Shown: positions 9,339 to 17,087 of the stretch, in pieces
Numbering within the stretch: the first letter of the stretch is position 1
Layout: every line of letters begins with the position of its first letter
From: Mayfieldus sp963841445
Lineage (GTDB): Bacteria; Actinomycetota; Thermoleophilia; Solirubrobacterales; 70-9
Reading direction: 5' to 3'
NCBI GenBank assembly: GCA_963841445.1
Contig: CAWJCP010000002.1
Span: 682,001-746,000 of the forward strand
DNA: 64,000 bases
The notes under the pieces: model-generated
Seen by the model: the letters and a program-made list of their open reading frames with translations, nothing else
Told to the model about the DNA's origin: nothing
The model's database searches: none
Translations under genes and position numbers: made by a program

Positions 9339-9469
9339 ATCAACACACCCACCAGCCCCTCGCCTCGCAATCGCGGGCTTCGCCCGCTCTGCTCGACGCC
9401 ATCAATCAACACACCCACCAGCCCCTCGCCTCGCAATCGCGGGCTTCGCCCGCTCTGCTCGACGCCATC
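9338..9469 (-). repeat. 66-bp hairpin element, two perfect tandem copies, abutting acpP
   Basis: Two identical 66-bp copies (9338-9403 and 9404-9469). Read on the minus strand each has a 6-bp hairpin GCGGGC-GAA-GCCCGC inside a weaker outer stem, then GAGGGGCTGGTGGGTG and GTTGATTTG, whose last three bases are the acpP start codon. The same end sequence abuts ribE (element at 22921-22987). GGTGGGTG about 8 nt before the TTG may act as ribosome site. Confidence 0.85.
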
Positions 9470-9483
9470 ATTACTGCTTCCTA

Positions 9484-10533
9484 TCACGCCTCGACCGACG
9501 CAGCGGACCCCGGCCCGGCCAGGTCGCCGCGCCGGGCGTGCCCGCTGCGAAGCAGCTCCTCGGTCCGCTCGACGGCACGATGCTCGACGCAGCGCGCCGC
9601 CAACCGGATCGCGTTTGCAAGTCCCTCCGCACCGGAGCTGCCGTGACCGACCACGGCGGGGCGCCGCAGTCCGAGCAGCACCGCGCCGCCGGTCGAATCG
9701 GGGTCGAACTCCTTGCGAAGCCCGCCCAGCGCCGGGCGCATCATCAGGCCCCCCAACGCGGCAAGCGGGTTCGAGCGTGCGGCGTCACGGATCGCCCCGC
9801 CGACGATCTCCGCGGTCCCCTCCATGACCTTCAGCGCCACGTTGCCGGTGAAGCCGTCGGTGACGATCACGTCGACAGCGGCGAGATCGGTGCCCTCGAC
9901 GTTGCCCGCGAAGTCGATCCCCTCGGCCTCGGCGAGAGCCCGATGCGCCTCGACCACGGGAGGGGTTCCCTTGCCGCGCTCCTCGCCTACAGACAGCAGT
10001 CCCACCGTGGGCTCGGCGACATCGAGCACGGCGGTGCTGAACGCCGCCCCGAGGTAGGCGAACTGGATCAGGTGCTGGGCCCGCACCTCGACGTTTGCGC
10101 CGACGTCGAGGAAGAGCACCGGTTTGCCGGGCAGCGGCAGCATCACCGCGAGAGCGGGACGCTGCACTCCCCGCAGGCGCTTCAGCCCAAAGGTCGCGGC
10201 CGCCATCGTCGCGCCGGTGGAGCCGACGCTGGCCAAAGCGTCGGCGTTGCCCTCGCTGACGTCGGCGGCCGCGCGCACGATCGAGGCCTCGGGGCGGGAG
10301 CGGACCGCCGCCACCGGCTCGTCGTCGTTGCCGATCCACTCCCCGGTCGGGATCAGCTCGACGCCGGCAACGTCGCCGACGGGGATCTCGCCGGCAGGCC
10401 CGAAGATGCGAACCCGGATCCCGTCCGCGGCCGCGATCCCGACGCCGGCGGCGAGCACGTCGAAGCCCTGCTCGGCTCCGAAACCGTCGAGGGCGACCGT
10501 TGGCTGCGCGGTGCCCTCAGCGCCGCTCGGCAA
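9484..10533 (-). CDS. plsX: Phosphate acyltransferase PlsX
   Basis: Converts acyl-ACP to acyl-phosphate for phosphatidic acid synthesis. Family blocks present in 349 residues: SVGSTGATMAAATFGLKRL, FLDVGANVEVRAQHLIQFA, VGLLSVGEERGKG, and FAGNVEG followed by DVIVTDGFTGNVALKVMEG. The N-terminus reads ALDGFGAEQGFD instead of the usual A-D-x-x-G-G-D-x-A-P, so the glycine-rich first loop is altered. The start is probably the TTG at 10531-10533, which follows GAGAGGG at good spacing. Order rpmF-plsX-acpP is classical. Confidence 0.92.
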   Translation of the reverse strand: MPSGAEGTAQPTVALDGFGAEQGFDVLAAGVGIAAADGIRVRIFGPAGEIPVGDVAGVELIPTGEWIGNDDEPVAAVRSRPEASIVRAAADVSEGNADALASVGSTGATMAAATFGLKRLRGVQRPALAVMLPLPGKPVLFLDVGANVEVRAQHLIQFAYLGAAFSTAVLDVAEPTVGLLSVGEERGKGTPPVVEAHRALAEAEGIDFAGNVEGTDLAAVDVIVTDGFTGNVALKVMEGTAEIVGGAIRDAARSNPLAALGGLMMRPALGGLRKEFDPDSTGGAVLLGLRRPAVVGHGSSGAEGLANAIRLAARCVEHRAVERTEELLRSGHARRGDLAGPGSAASVEA

Positions 10534-10569
10534 TTAGCGATCCCTCTCGCGAGCCTCGCGAGCGAGCAA

Positions 10570-10785
10570 TTACGCGTCCTGCTCGGAGGGCGGCGCGGAC
10601 GGTTCGGCCATCCTGTGGCTGATCACCTCGCGTCCCGCGTAGGTGCCACAAGTCGGGCAGACCCGGTGCGGGAGTCGCGGACTGTGACAGCGCGGGCACT
10701 CGTTCGGCCGCGCCGCGGAGACCTTGTGGGTCGCGCGACGCTTGTCGCGGCGCGTGCGCGAGGTTCTCTTCTTGGGGACCGCCAT
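10570..10785 (-). CDS. rpmF: 50S ribosomal protein L32
   Basis: Small zinc-type large-subunit protein. The 71 residues start MAVPKKRTSRTRRDKRRATHK and hold two C-x2-C pairs (CPRCH and CPTCG) that bind zinc. The C-terminal tail EPSAPPSEQDA is a little longer than usual. It lies between the GNAT gene and plsX; in many bacteria yceD (DUF177) is directly upstream, here one gene away. Confidence 0.97.
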   Translation of the reverse strand: MAVPKKRTSRTRRDKRRATHKVSAARPNECPRCHSPRLPHRVCPTCGTYAGREVISHRMAEPSAPPSEQDA

Positions 10786-10811
10786 CGAAGCGAGGATGGT
10801 AGCGAGGGAAA

Positions 10812-11303
10812 TCAGTGATCAGCGCCCGGCCGGTCCGGAGCCGGCTCCGCGAGCGAATCCGTGCCCAGCGCATAGCTGATCCAGCGCTCCTCGCGAGCCC
10901 CGAGCGAGCGATAGAGGCGCTGCGCGGTCTGGTTGCCTGGCGCGGTCTCCCAGACCAGCTCCGGGGCGCCGTGCTCGCGGGCCCGCCGGGCGCACTCCTC
11001 GATCAGGGCCCGGCCGACTCCCTGACGCCGAGAGCCGGGTTCCACGAAGAGGTCGTTCATCACCCCGGCGCGGCCCGCGTTCAGCGTCTGCCAGGTCCAG
11101 TAGACGGTCGCGAACCCAAGTGGCTGTCCTTCGCCGCCACGGGCGATCAGCTGGATGCCCTCGCGGTCTGGGGCAACGATCAGCGCCCGCGCCAGAGCCT
11201 CGAGAGCGTCGTCGCTTGGAGCGACCTCGTAGAAGTCGCAATAGGCGCGCAGCATCGGCAGCAGCTCGCCGAGGTCACCCTCCTCGACGCGATCGATCCT
11301 CAT
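10812..11303 (-). CDS. GNAT-family N-acetyltransferase
   Basis: Acetyl-CoA dependent acetyltransferase of unknown substrate. The 163 residues show the GNAT fold: beta strand FATVYWTWQTL, the motif A loop RRQGVGRALIEEC that binds CoA pyrophosphate, and the C-terminal QTAQRLYRSLGARE with the usual catalytic-region Tyr. The start ATG overlaps the end of the DUF177 gene by 4 nt. It interrupts the otherwise conserved DUF177-rpmF pair, so an acquired role linked to ribosomal protein acetylation is possible but unsupported. Confidence 0.88.
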   Translation of the reverse strand: MRIDRVEEGDLGELLPMLRAYCDFYEVAPSDDALEALARALIVAPDREGIQLIARGGEGQPLGFATVYWTWQTLNAGRAGVMNDLFVEPGSRRQGVGRALIEECARRAREHGAPELVWETAPGNQTAQRLYRSLGAREERWISYALGTDSLAEPAPDRPGADH

Positions 11304-11860
11304 TCGGAGAGCTCGCGCAGCTTCGCCCAGCGCGGGTCGCCGCCGGCTTCATGCCGGTGAGCATCCGGATCGGCGTCGTTGAGCGTCTCGCCGCAGACCG
11401 GGCAGAGCCCGGCGCAGTCGGGGCGGCAGAGAATCTGGCCGGGAAGCGCAAGGGCGATCGCGTCGTGGGCCCAGCGGCCGACGTCGAGCTCGGCGCCGTC
11501 GACGTAGGGGCTGCGCAGCTCCTCGTCCTCGGTCCCGGCCTGCTCGACCTCGCGGCTTTCGACCTCGACCACCAGCCGGGCGGGCTCCAGACAGCGCTGG
11601 CAGGGTCCCGCAAGCTCGATCGCAAAGCGCAGCCGCAGCGCGTAGCCGGAGCTGGTGCGGGAAACGTCGACGCGCACCTTTACCGGGGCCGATCCGGCCC
11701 CGTAGTCCTGCCCGGCGAGCGTCAGCGGCTCGATCCGGATCGGAACGTCGAGCGTCGCCGCTTCCCCGAAGGACAGCGAGAGACGGGCGAGATCGACGCT
11801 GCTCAATTGCTGGGCCACCCCGGTCGGCCTCCCGGTCGCGCGACTACGATGCTCTGCCAC
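11300..11860 (-). CDS. YceD/DUF177 family protein
   Basis: Member of the DUF177 family, linked in other bacteria to 23S rRNA accumulation and almost always encoded next to rpmF. The 186 residues contain the family zinc-like cysteines: CQRCLEPARL in the middle, then CRPDCAGLCPVCGETLND. N-terminal residues before LSSVDLARLS are poorly conserved, so the start could be one of several nearby codons. It is divergent from the methyltransferase at 11871 (10-nt gap) and overlaps the GNAT gene by 4 nt. Confidence 0.88.
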   Translation of the reverse strand: MAEHRSRATGRPTGVAQQLSSVDLARLSLSFGEAATLDVPIRIEPLTLAGQDYGAGSAPVKVRVDVSRTSSGYALRLRFAIELAGPCQRCLEPARLVVEVESREVEQAGTEDEELRSPYVDGAELDVGRWAHDAIALALPGQILCRPDCAGLCPVCGETLNDADPDAHRHEAGGDPRWAKLRELSE

Positions 11861-11870
11861 CGAGGTTAGC

Positions 11871-12413
11871 GTGAGCGCTCAATTCCACTCTGATCCAGCC
11901 GCCTACTTGAAGGCGATCAAGGCCGACGTGCCGCGCTACGACGAGCTCCAAAACCAAGCCGTCGCCGCGATCCCATTCAGCCCCAAGCGAGTCCTGGAGC
12001 TGGGAATCGGGACCGCGGAGACGACGCGGCGGATCCTCGCCGCCCATCCGGAGGCCCGGATCACCGGCCTCGACTCCAGTCCCGAGATGGTCTTCCGAGC
12101 CCGTGAGCTGATCGACGACGTCCGGCTCGCCCGCATGGAGGACCCGCTGCCCGACGGCCCCTGGGACCTGGCGATCTCGGTGCTTTCGATTCATCACCTG
12201 ACCGACGACCAGAAGCACCTCCTTTTTCGCCGCGTGCGCGAGCAGTCGCGGGCGCTGGTGCTCGGAGACGTCGTCGAGGCCGAGGCCCAGGTCGCCTCGC
12301 TGGAGCCCGGCGTCGACTTCCCCGATCGGGCCGAGGACCTGGCCGAGTGGTGCGGCGGAAGGGTGACCTGGAGCGCCGACGACCTCGCGGTCGTTGTTGC
12401 CGACTACCGGTGA
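11871..12413 (+). CDS. Class I SAM-dependent methyltransferase
   Basis: Small methyltransferase of unknown substrate. The 180 residues have motif I VLELGIGTAETTRRIL (about 39-54), the acidic motif II ITGLDSSPEM, the acidic motif III region in MEDPLPDG, and motif IV-like WDLAISVLSIHHL. There is no added substrate domain. Start is the GTG at 11871; TACGAT 20-25 nt upstream could be a -10 box. The gene stands alone, divergent from DUF177, and its stop runs into the hairpin array at 12414. Confidence 0.85.
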   Translation: MSAQFHSDPAAYLKAIKADVPRYDELQNQAVAAIPFSPKRVLELGIGTAETTRRILAAHPEARITGLDSSPEMVFRARELIDDVRLARMEDPLPDGPWDLAISVLSIHHLTDDQKHLLFRRVREQSRALVLGDVVEAEAQVASLEPGVDFPDRAEDLAEWCGGRVTWSADDLAVVVADYR

Positions 12414-12684
12414 TGATGGGCCGCGAAACGAGGAGGAGCGGCACAGTGATGATGGGCGGCGACACAAGGTGTCGACGCAGATGCAGGCCAGGTCGCGAAG
12501 CGACCGCAAGAGATGCATGGGCGGCGACACAAGGTGTCGACGCAGATGCAATGTCAGGCCGCAGAGCGGCCGCAAGAGATGCATGGGCGGCGACACAAGG
12601 TGTCGACGCAGATGCAGGCCAGGTCGCGAAGCGACCGCACCTGGTTCTCAGGCGGCCGCAGGCCGCCGCATTCATGCCGGGAAG
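12414..12684 (+). repeat. Tandem array of two-hairpin elements (3 full units plus partial units)
   Basis: Three units of about 65 bp start near 12451, 12513 and 12580. Each has hairpin 1 (CGACAC-AAG-GTGTCG, first copy 12460-12474), linker GCAGATGCAGGCCAG, and hairpin 2 (GGTCGC-GAA-GCGACC, first copy 12491-12505), then CGCAAGAGATGCATGGG. In unit 2 hairpin 2 is GGCCGC-AGA-GCGGCC; an extra hairpin 2 at about 12650-12668 is GGCGGCC-GCA-GGCCGCC. A lone hairpin 1 variant (CCGCGAAACG...GCGG) opens the array at 12420. The stems differ but still pair. No open frame here looks like a gene. Confidence 0.88.
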
Positions 12685-12687
12685 GCG

Positions 12688-12903
12688 CTAGGCGGCGCGC
12701 TGACGCGGTTGCGGGGGCGCTTCGCCGTATTCGAGCACGATCCGGCGCACCCGCTTCAGCTCGACCTCGCCTCCGCCATCGAGCGAGACCGACTCATCGT
12801 CGACGTCGCCGATCGTGCCCGTCACCTCGCTGCCGTCACGCATCTGCAGGCGCACCCTGGTGCCGGGTTCGGTTTCTCGCAGCGTCGCGGCGAGCCCGCT
12901 CAT
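12688..12903 (-). CDS. Small Sm-like (LSm-type) protein, hypothetical
   Basis: The 71 residues resemble an LSm/Sm beta barrel: RVRLQMRDGSEVTGTIGDVDDESVSLDG fits the Sm1 pattern and VELKRVRRIVLEY fits a short Sm2-like strand pair, followed by a Pro/Arg/Gln tail. Such a barrel would suggest RNA binding, but this rests on pattern only. A good ribosome site (AGAGGAG, 7 nt before ATG) supports it as a real gene. It stands alone, tail to tail with the hairpin array, with 215 nt of unassigned sequence upstream. Confidence 0.7.
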   Translation of the reverse strand: MSGLAATLRETEPGTRVRLQMRDGSEVTGTIGDVDDESVSLDGGGEVELKRVRRIVLEYGEAPPQPRQRAA

Positions 12904-13033
12904 CGTGGACTCCTCTGCGAGCCTGCTGACGAGCCGCTGCTGATGTCAAACGCCAATGCCATCCGTGACCCCGACTGCACTCTCGCAGCGGCGCTACCCG
13001 GCTGCAAGGCCACTAGTCAGTAACAAGCGATGA

Positions 13034-13055
13034 AGGCCTATTAGTCGGTAGGCCT
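13034..13055. other. Isolated 7-bp inverted repeat in a gene-free gap
   Basis: AGGCCTA (13034-13040) and TAGGCCT (13049-13055) with an 8-nt loop, in the 215-nt space between the Sm-like gene and the DivIVA-like gene. No T tract follows on either strand. I see no RNA gene or open frame elsewhere in 12904-13118. Confidence 0.4.
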
Positions 13056-13118
13056 CGAGGAACGCCGAGAGCATGTCGGGCTTACGGCGCCTATAGCCAC
13101 CAAAAGCGCGGAGGCCGG

Positions 13119-13589
13119 CTACTGCTCGATCTCGGCCGGCTCTTCGTCGCGTCCGGCGAGGCGATCGCGGCCGCGCTGCACGGCGGCGAGGAACTTCTGA
13201 AGGTTTACCTCGAGGGTGTTGAGGATCTCATCCGCATAGTCCTCGGCGCCGAGGCGAATCTCGCGCTCGCGGCCGCGGGCTTCCTCGACGATCTCGTCGG
13301 CGGCGCGCTCGGCCTGCTTGGTGATCTCCTCGTCGGCGATCAGCCGCGACTGCTGCTCGCGGGCCTCGCGGACGATGCGCTCGGCCTCGCGCTTTGCCTC
13401 GGCGAGCATCTCCTGGCGCTCCTTGACGATCCAGCGTGCCTGCTTGATCTCCTCCGGGATCGTCGCTCGCATCTGATCGAGCAAGTCGTAGACCTCCTCG
13501 CGGTCGACGCGCACCTGGTCGGTCAGCGGCACCGGCCGCGCGTTGTGGACCAGGTCGTCGAGCTTGTCAATGAGAACCAGGACGTCCAT
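13119..13589 (-). CDS. DivIVA-like coiled-coil protein
   Basis: A 156-residue, almost wholly helical protein starting MDVLVLIDKLDDLVHNARPVPLTDQVRVD. This N-terminus and the following charged coiled coil (about 50-140, with AEAKREAERIVREAREQ) match short DivIVA/ATP synthase b-like proteins that lie next to coaD in many actinobacteria. Such proteins are thought to act at the membrane or division site. A 31-codon upstream extension exists but is Arg-rich and not family-like. It follows coaD and ends this unit. The role is inferred from context. Confidence 0.82.
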   Translation of the reverse strand: MDVLVLIDKLDDLVHNARPVPLTDQVRVDREEVYDLLDQMRATIPEEIKQARWIVKERQEMLAEAKREAERIVREAREQQSRLIADEEITKQAERAADEIVEEARGREREIRLGAEDYADEILNTLEVNLQKFLAAVQRGRDRLAGRDEEPAEIEQ

Positions 13590-13691
13590 CAGGTCGGTAA
13601 GCCTACGCACCCTCGAACGTTTTGGCGGCGAGACCCGGCATTTGCTCGGGTTTTTGCAAACCAGCGCCCATGCCGCTGCCAATGCGTCCGC

Positions 13692-14189
13692 TCATTGATC
13701 CGCGCGCCTCTCGGCCAGCGCTTTTGCGACCGCCGCAGGGACCAGCTCGGAGACGTCCGCACCGAAGCTGGCCAGCTCCCTGACCCCGGTCGAGGAGAGA
13801 AAGCTGTAGTTCGGCGACGCGATGATGTAGATGCTCTCGATCTCCGCCGCGAGCAGCCGGTTGAGCTGCGCCATCTCGAACTCGTACTCGAAGTCGGAGA
13901 TCGCCCGCAGCCCCTTGACGACCGCCGAGGCGTCGTGCTTGCGGGCGAATTCGACCAGCAGCTCGGCAAAGACCTCGACCTCGACGTTGTCGAGGTCGGC
14001 GGTGGCCGCCTCGAGGAACTCGCGACGCTGCTCGCCGCTGAACAGGGTGCCCTGCTTGCGGACCGGGTTGTTGACCACCCCGACGATCACCCGATCGAAG
14101 ACGTTCGCGGCGCGGCCGATGATGTCCAGGTGTCCATTGGTGACCGGGTCGTAGCTGCCCGGGCAAACGACGGTGCGGCCGCCGCTCAT
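13692..14189 (-). CDS. coaD: Phosphopantetheine adenylyltransferase
   Basis: Fourth step of CoA synthesis: transfers AMP from ATP to 4'-phosphopantetheine. The 165 residues have the nucleotidyltransferase motif GSYDPVTNGHLDII (T/HxGH), GLRAISDFEYEFEMAQLN, and SPNYSFLSSTGVRELASFGADVSELVP, all standard. Length is normal. Its start overlaps the rsmD stop by 4 nt, the common recG-rsmD-coaD arrangement. Confidence 0.97.
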   Translation of the reverse strand: MSGGRTVVCPGSYDPVTNGHLDIIGRAANVFDRVIVGVVNNPVRKQGTLFSGEQRREFLEAATADLDNVEVEVFAELLVEFARKHDASAVVKGLRAISDFEYEFEMAQLNRLLAAEIESIYIIASPNYSFLSSTGVRELASFGADVSELVPAAVAKALAERRADQ

Positions 14190-14746
14190 CGGCTCGACTC
14201 CGTTCCGGGCCCGCCATGGAAGGTGACCAGGGTGCGGCCGTAGCGGCGCTCGCGCAGCAGCGGCAGCGAGAGCTCGAGCGGGGCCCGCACCGGGCTCTCG
14301 ACGATCACTCGCCCGCCCTCTGCGAGGCTGCCGGGGAGATGGGTTTCGAGCTCGGGCCCAAGGCGGTCGGCGAGTTTATACGGGGCGTCGAGGAAGATCA
14401 GATCGAATCTCTGGCTGCGTTGCTCGTCGCTCGTTGCTCGTTGCTCGAGCCAGCGAACCACGTCGGAGCGCACGAGGTCGATACGGTCGTGAAGGCTGAG
14501 GTTTCGCACGTTCCCGAGCGCCGGCCGAATGTCGCGGTCGACGAGAGTCGCCGCGGCGGCCCCGCGCGAGATCGCCTCGATCGCCAGCGCCCCGGTGCCG
14601 CAGTAGAGGTCGAGGACCTGCATCCCTCCCACGTCGCCGAGCGCCGAGAAGATCGCTTCGCGGACCCGGTCCGAGGTCGGGCGCACCTTCCAGCCGCGCG
14701 GCGCCGCCAGCTGCCTGCCGCCGAGCTCCCCCGCGACCACCCTCAT
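14186..14746 (-). CDS. rsmD: 16S rRNA (guanine966-N2)-methyltransferase
   Basis: Methylates G966 of 16S rRNA. The 186 residues start MRVVAGELGGRQLAAPRGWKVRPTSDRVREAIFSAL, the classic family N-terminus, followed by SAM-binding VLDLYCGTGALAIEAISRGA and catalytic FDLIFLDAPYK, where D-P-P-Y is more usual than D-A-P-Y. It overlaps recG and coaD by 4 nt each, in the usual gene order. Confidence 0.95.
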   Translation of the reverse strand: MRVVAGELGGRQLAAPRGWKVRPTSDRVREAIFSALGDVGGMQVLDLYCGTGALAIEAISRGAAAATLVDRDIRPALGNVRNLSLHDRIDLVRSDVVRWLEQRATSDEQRSQRFDLIFLDAPYKLADRLGPELETHLPGSLAEGGRVIVESPVRAPLELSLPLLRERRYGRTLVTFHGGPGTESSR

Positions 14747-16927
14747 GCCGGGATCGGCTCGACCGCCTCGTCGCCGAAGCGGTTCCGGGCGGCGTCGAGC
14801 AGCGGCCCGAGGGCGGGCGCCTCCAGCGAGCCATGGCGGCGCAGCAGCTCGAGCACCTCCTGGCGGGCGGCGAGCAGCACCGGGGTGTCGTCGGGAAGCG
14901 AGGCGACGTTGAAGCGCGGCAGCCCGTGCTGGCGGGTGCCGAGGATCTCGCCCTCGCCGCGCAGCGCCAGGTCGACCTCGGCGAGCGCGAAGCCGTCGCG
15001 CTCGCCGGCGACGGCCTCGAGGCGGCGGCGGGCCAGCTCCCCGGCGGAGTCGGCGAAGAGGATGCAGTGCGACTCGTGCTCCCCACGTCCGACCCGGCCG
15101 CGCAGCTGGTGAAGCTGGGAGACGCCGTAGCGCTCGGCGCCCTCGATCAGCATCACGGTCGCGTTGGGCACGTCGATGCCGACTTCGATCACGCTCGTCG
15201 CGACCAGCACGTCGGTCTCGCCGGCGACGAACCGGGTCATCGCCTCGGCCTTGCGCGCCGAGGGCATCTGCCCGTGCAGGACGCCGACCTCGAAGCCGCG
15301 CAGCTCGCCGGCGGCGAGCCGCCGCGCCTCCTCGCCGGCCGCCTTGGCCTGCAGCTTCGCGGACTCGGAGACCAGCGGGCAGACGACGAAGGCCTGCCGC
15401 CCCTCCCCGAGTCGCTCGCGGATGAACCCATACGCGCCCGCCCGCCGGTCCTCCTCGACCAGCCAGGTCCGCACCGGGCGCCGCCCGGCGGGCAGCTCGC
15501 GCAGCACCGTCGTGTCGAGGTCCCCGTAGGCGGTCAGCGAGAGCGTGCGCGGGATCGGCGTCGCGGTCATGTGCAGCGCGTGGGGCGCCTCGGCGCCGGG
15601 CCCCTTCGCGTCCAGGGCGGCGCGCTGGCGGACACCGAAGCGGTGCTGCTCGTCAACCACGCAGACCCCGAGACGGGCGAACTCGACCTCGGGCTCGATC
15701 AGGGCGTGGGTGCCGACGACGAGCCCGAGCTCGCCGCTCGCCAGCCGCCCGAGCGCCTCCCGTCGTCGCGCGCTCCCCGCCCCTCCGGTGATCAGCGCGA
15801 ACGGAATCGCTCGCGAGGCGAGCAGGCGATCGAGCGTCACGGCGTGTTGCTCGGCCAGGGTCTCGGTCGGGGCCATCAGCGCGGCCTGATATCCGGCCTC
15901 GAGCGCCCGCAGCATCGCGTAGACGGCGACGATCGTCTTGCCCGAGCCGACCTCACCCATCAGCAGCCGCTGCATCGGCTCGCCGGAGCCCAGGTCGGAG
16001 TCGATCTCCTCCAGCGCCTCTCCGCTGGTCGTCGGTCAGCCGGAAGGGAAGCGAGTCGACCCACTCGCGGGCCAGGTCGCCCGGCTCGCCGAGCCGCGGC
16101 CCGGCCTGGGCGCTGCGGCGGCGACCGCGCCGGGTCGCAAGCGCCGCCTGATAGAGGAAGAGCTCCTCGAAGCAGAGCCGCCGGCGAGCCGCCTCGACCT
16201 GCTCGAGATCGCTCGGGAAGTGGACCGCGACCAACGCGTCGGCGACGCCCGCGAGCTCGCGCCGGGCACGGAGGCCGGCCGGCAACGGCTCGATCGCGTC
16301 CGCGGCGAGGCCGCTCGCCTGCCAGACCCACTCGCGCAGCCTCTGCACCCGCAGCTTCTCGGTCGCGGGATGAACGGCGACCAGCCCGGTGGTATGGATC
16401 CCCGCCGGAGGCCGGCGGCCGGGCGCCGGCTTCGGTCCGGCGTCGAGTCCGCCTTCGCCGTCGGCGCCGAGGATCTCGTGCTCGGCGACTCGAAAGCCGC
16501 GTCGATCGAGCTGGCCGTGCAGCAGCAGCTCGGTCCCCGGGATCAGCTTCTCGGCCAGCCAGGACTGGTTGAACCAGGTCGCCATCGCCGACCCCGACTC
16601 GTCGGCGATTTTCGCCTCGACGATCGTCAGCCCGCGCCGCCGGGTCGGGCGCACGCGAGCGCTCCGAACCTCGACTCGCACGGTGGCCTCCTCGCCGATT
16701 CGAAGCTCGGCGAGCGTTTCGAGCTCCGCGCGGTCGCGGTAGGCGTGCGGCGCGCGCAGCAGCAGCTGGCCGAGGCTCTCGATCCCCGCCTCGCGGGCCG
16801 CGGCGGCGGTCTTCGGCCCGACCCCGGCAAGTGACTCGAGCGGCGCCTCGAGGGCAGACGGACGGCGGCGGGGCGGCGGCGGCGAGCAGCTGCGCGCGAC
16901 TGGGGCGCTCGACGGAGGCAAAGGCAT
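14743..16927 (-). pseudogene. recG: ATP-dependent DNA helicase RecG, split by a one-base frameshift
   Basis: RecG remodels stalled forks and branched DNA. The N-terminal part (15953-16927) holds the wedge/OB domain, beginning in recognisable sequence at LESLAGVGPKTAAAAREAG. The C-terminal part (14743-15975) holds the helicase, with MGEVGSGKT, DEQHRFGVRQR and QLRGRVGRG. The frames meet at about 16013-16022. Just after FRLTDDQRR the DNA reads AGAGGCGCTG; removing one G restores RALEEIDSDLGSGEPMQRLL, normal RecG. So there is one extra C:G pair, either a recent mutation or a sequence error. No slippery heptamer suggests programmed shifting. The flanking genes rsmD and fakA keep the usual order. 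Confidence 0.9.
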
Positions 16928-17087
16928 CGCGGTGGCGGCTCGGGGTCGAGCCGGGACCGCGTCGGCTCCAAAGCCGCGGCCGCCATCCTTTCTGTGTTTG
17001 CCGGCACCTCGCGAAGGCTACGCTTGGCCGACGATGTCGAACTCGCAGGAGACGACGACCCGTCCCCCCGGGAGCCAAGCTTGGCAG

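Noticed and set aside
12414..12684. CRISPR array
   Set aside because: Units are directly abutting and nearly identical throughout; there are no unique spacers and no cas genes nearby.
16010..16024. Programmed ribosomal frameshift in recG
   Set aside because: No slippery heptamer, and RecG is not known to need one; a single-base insertion explains the break.
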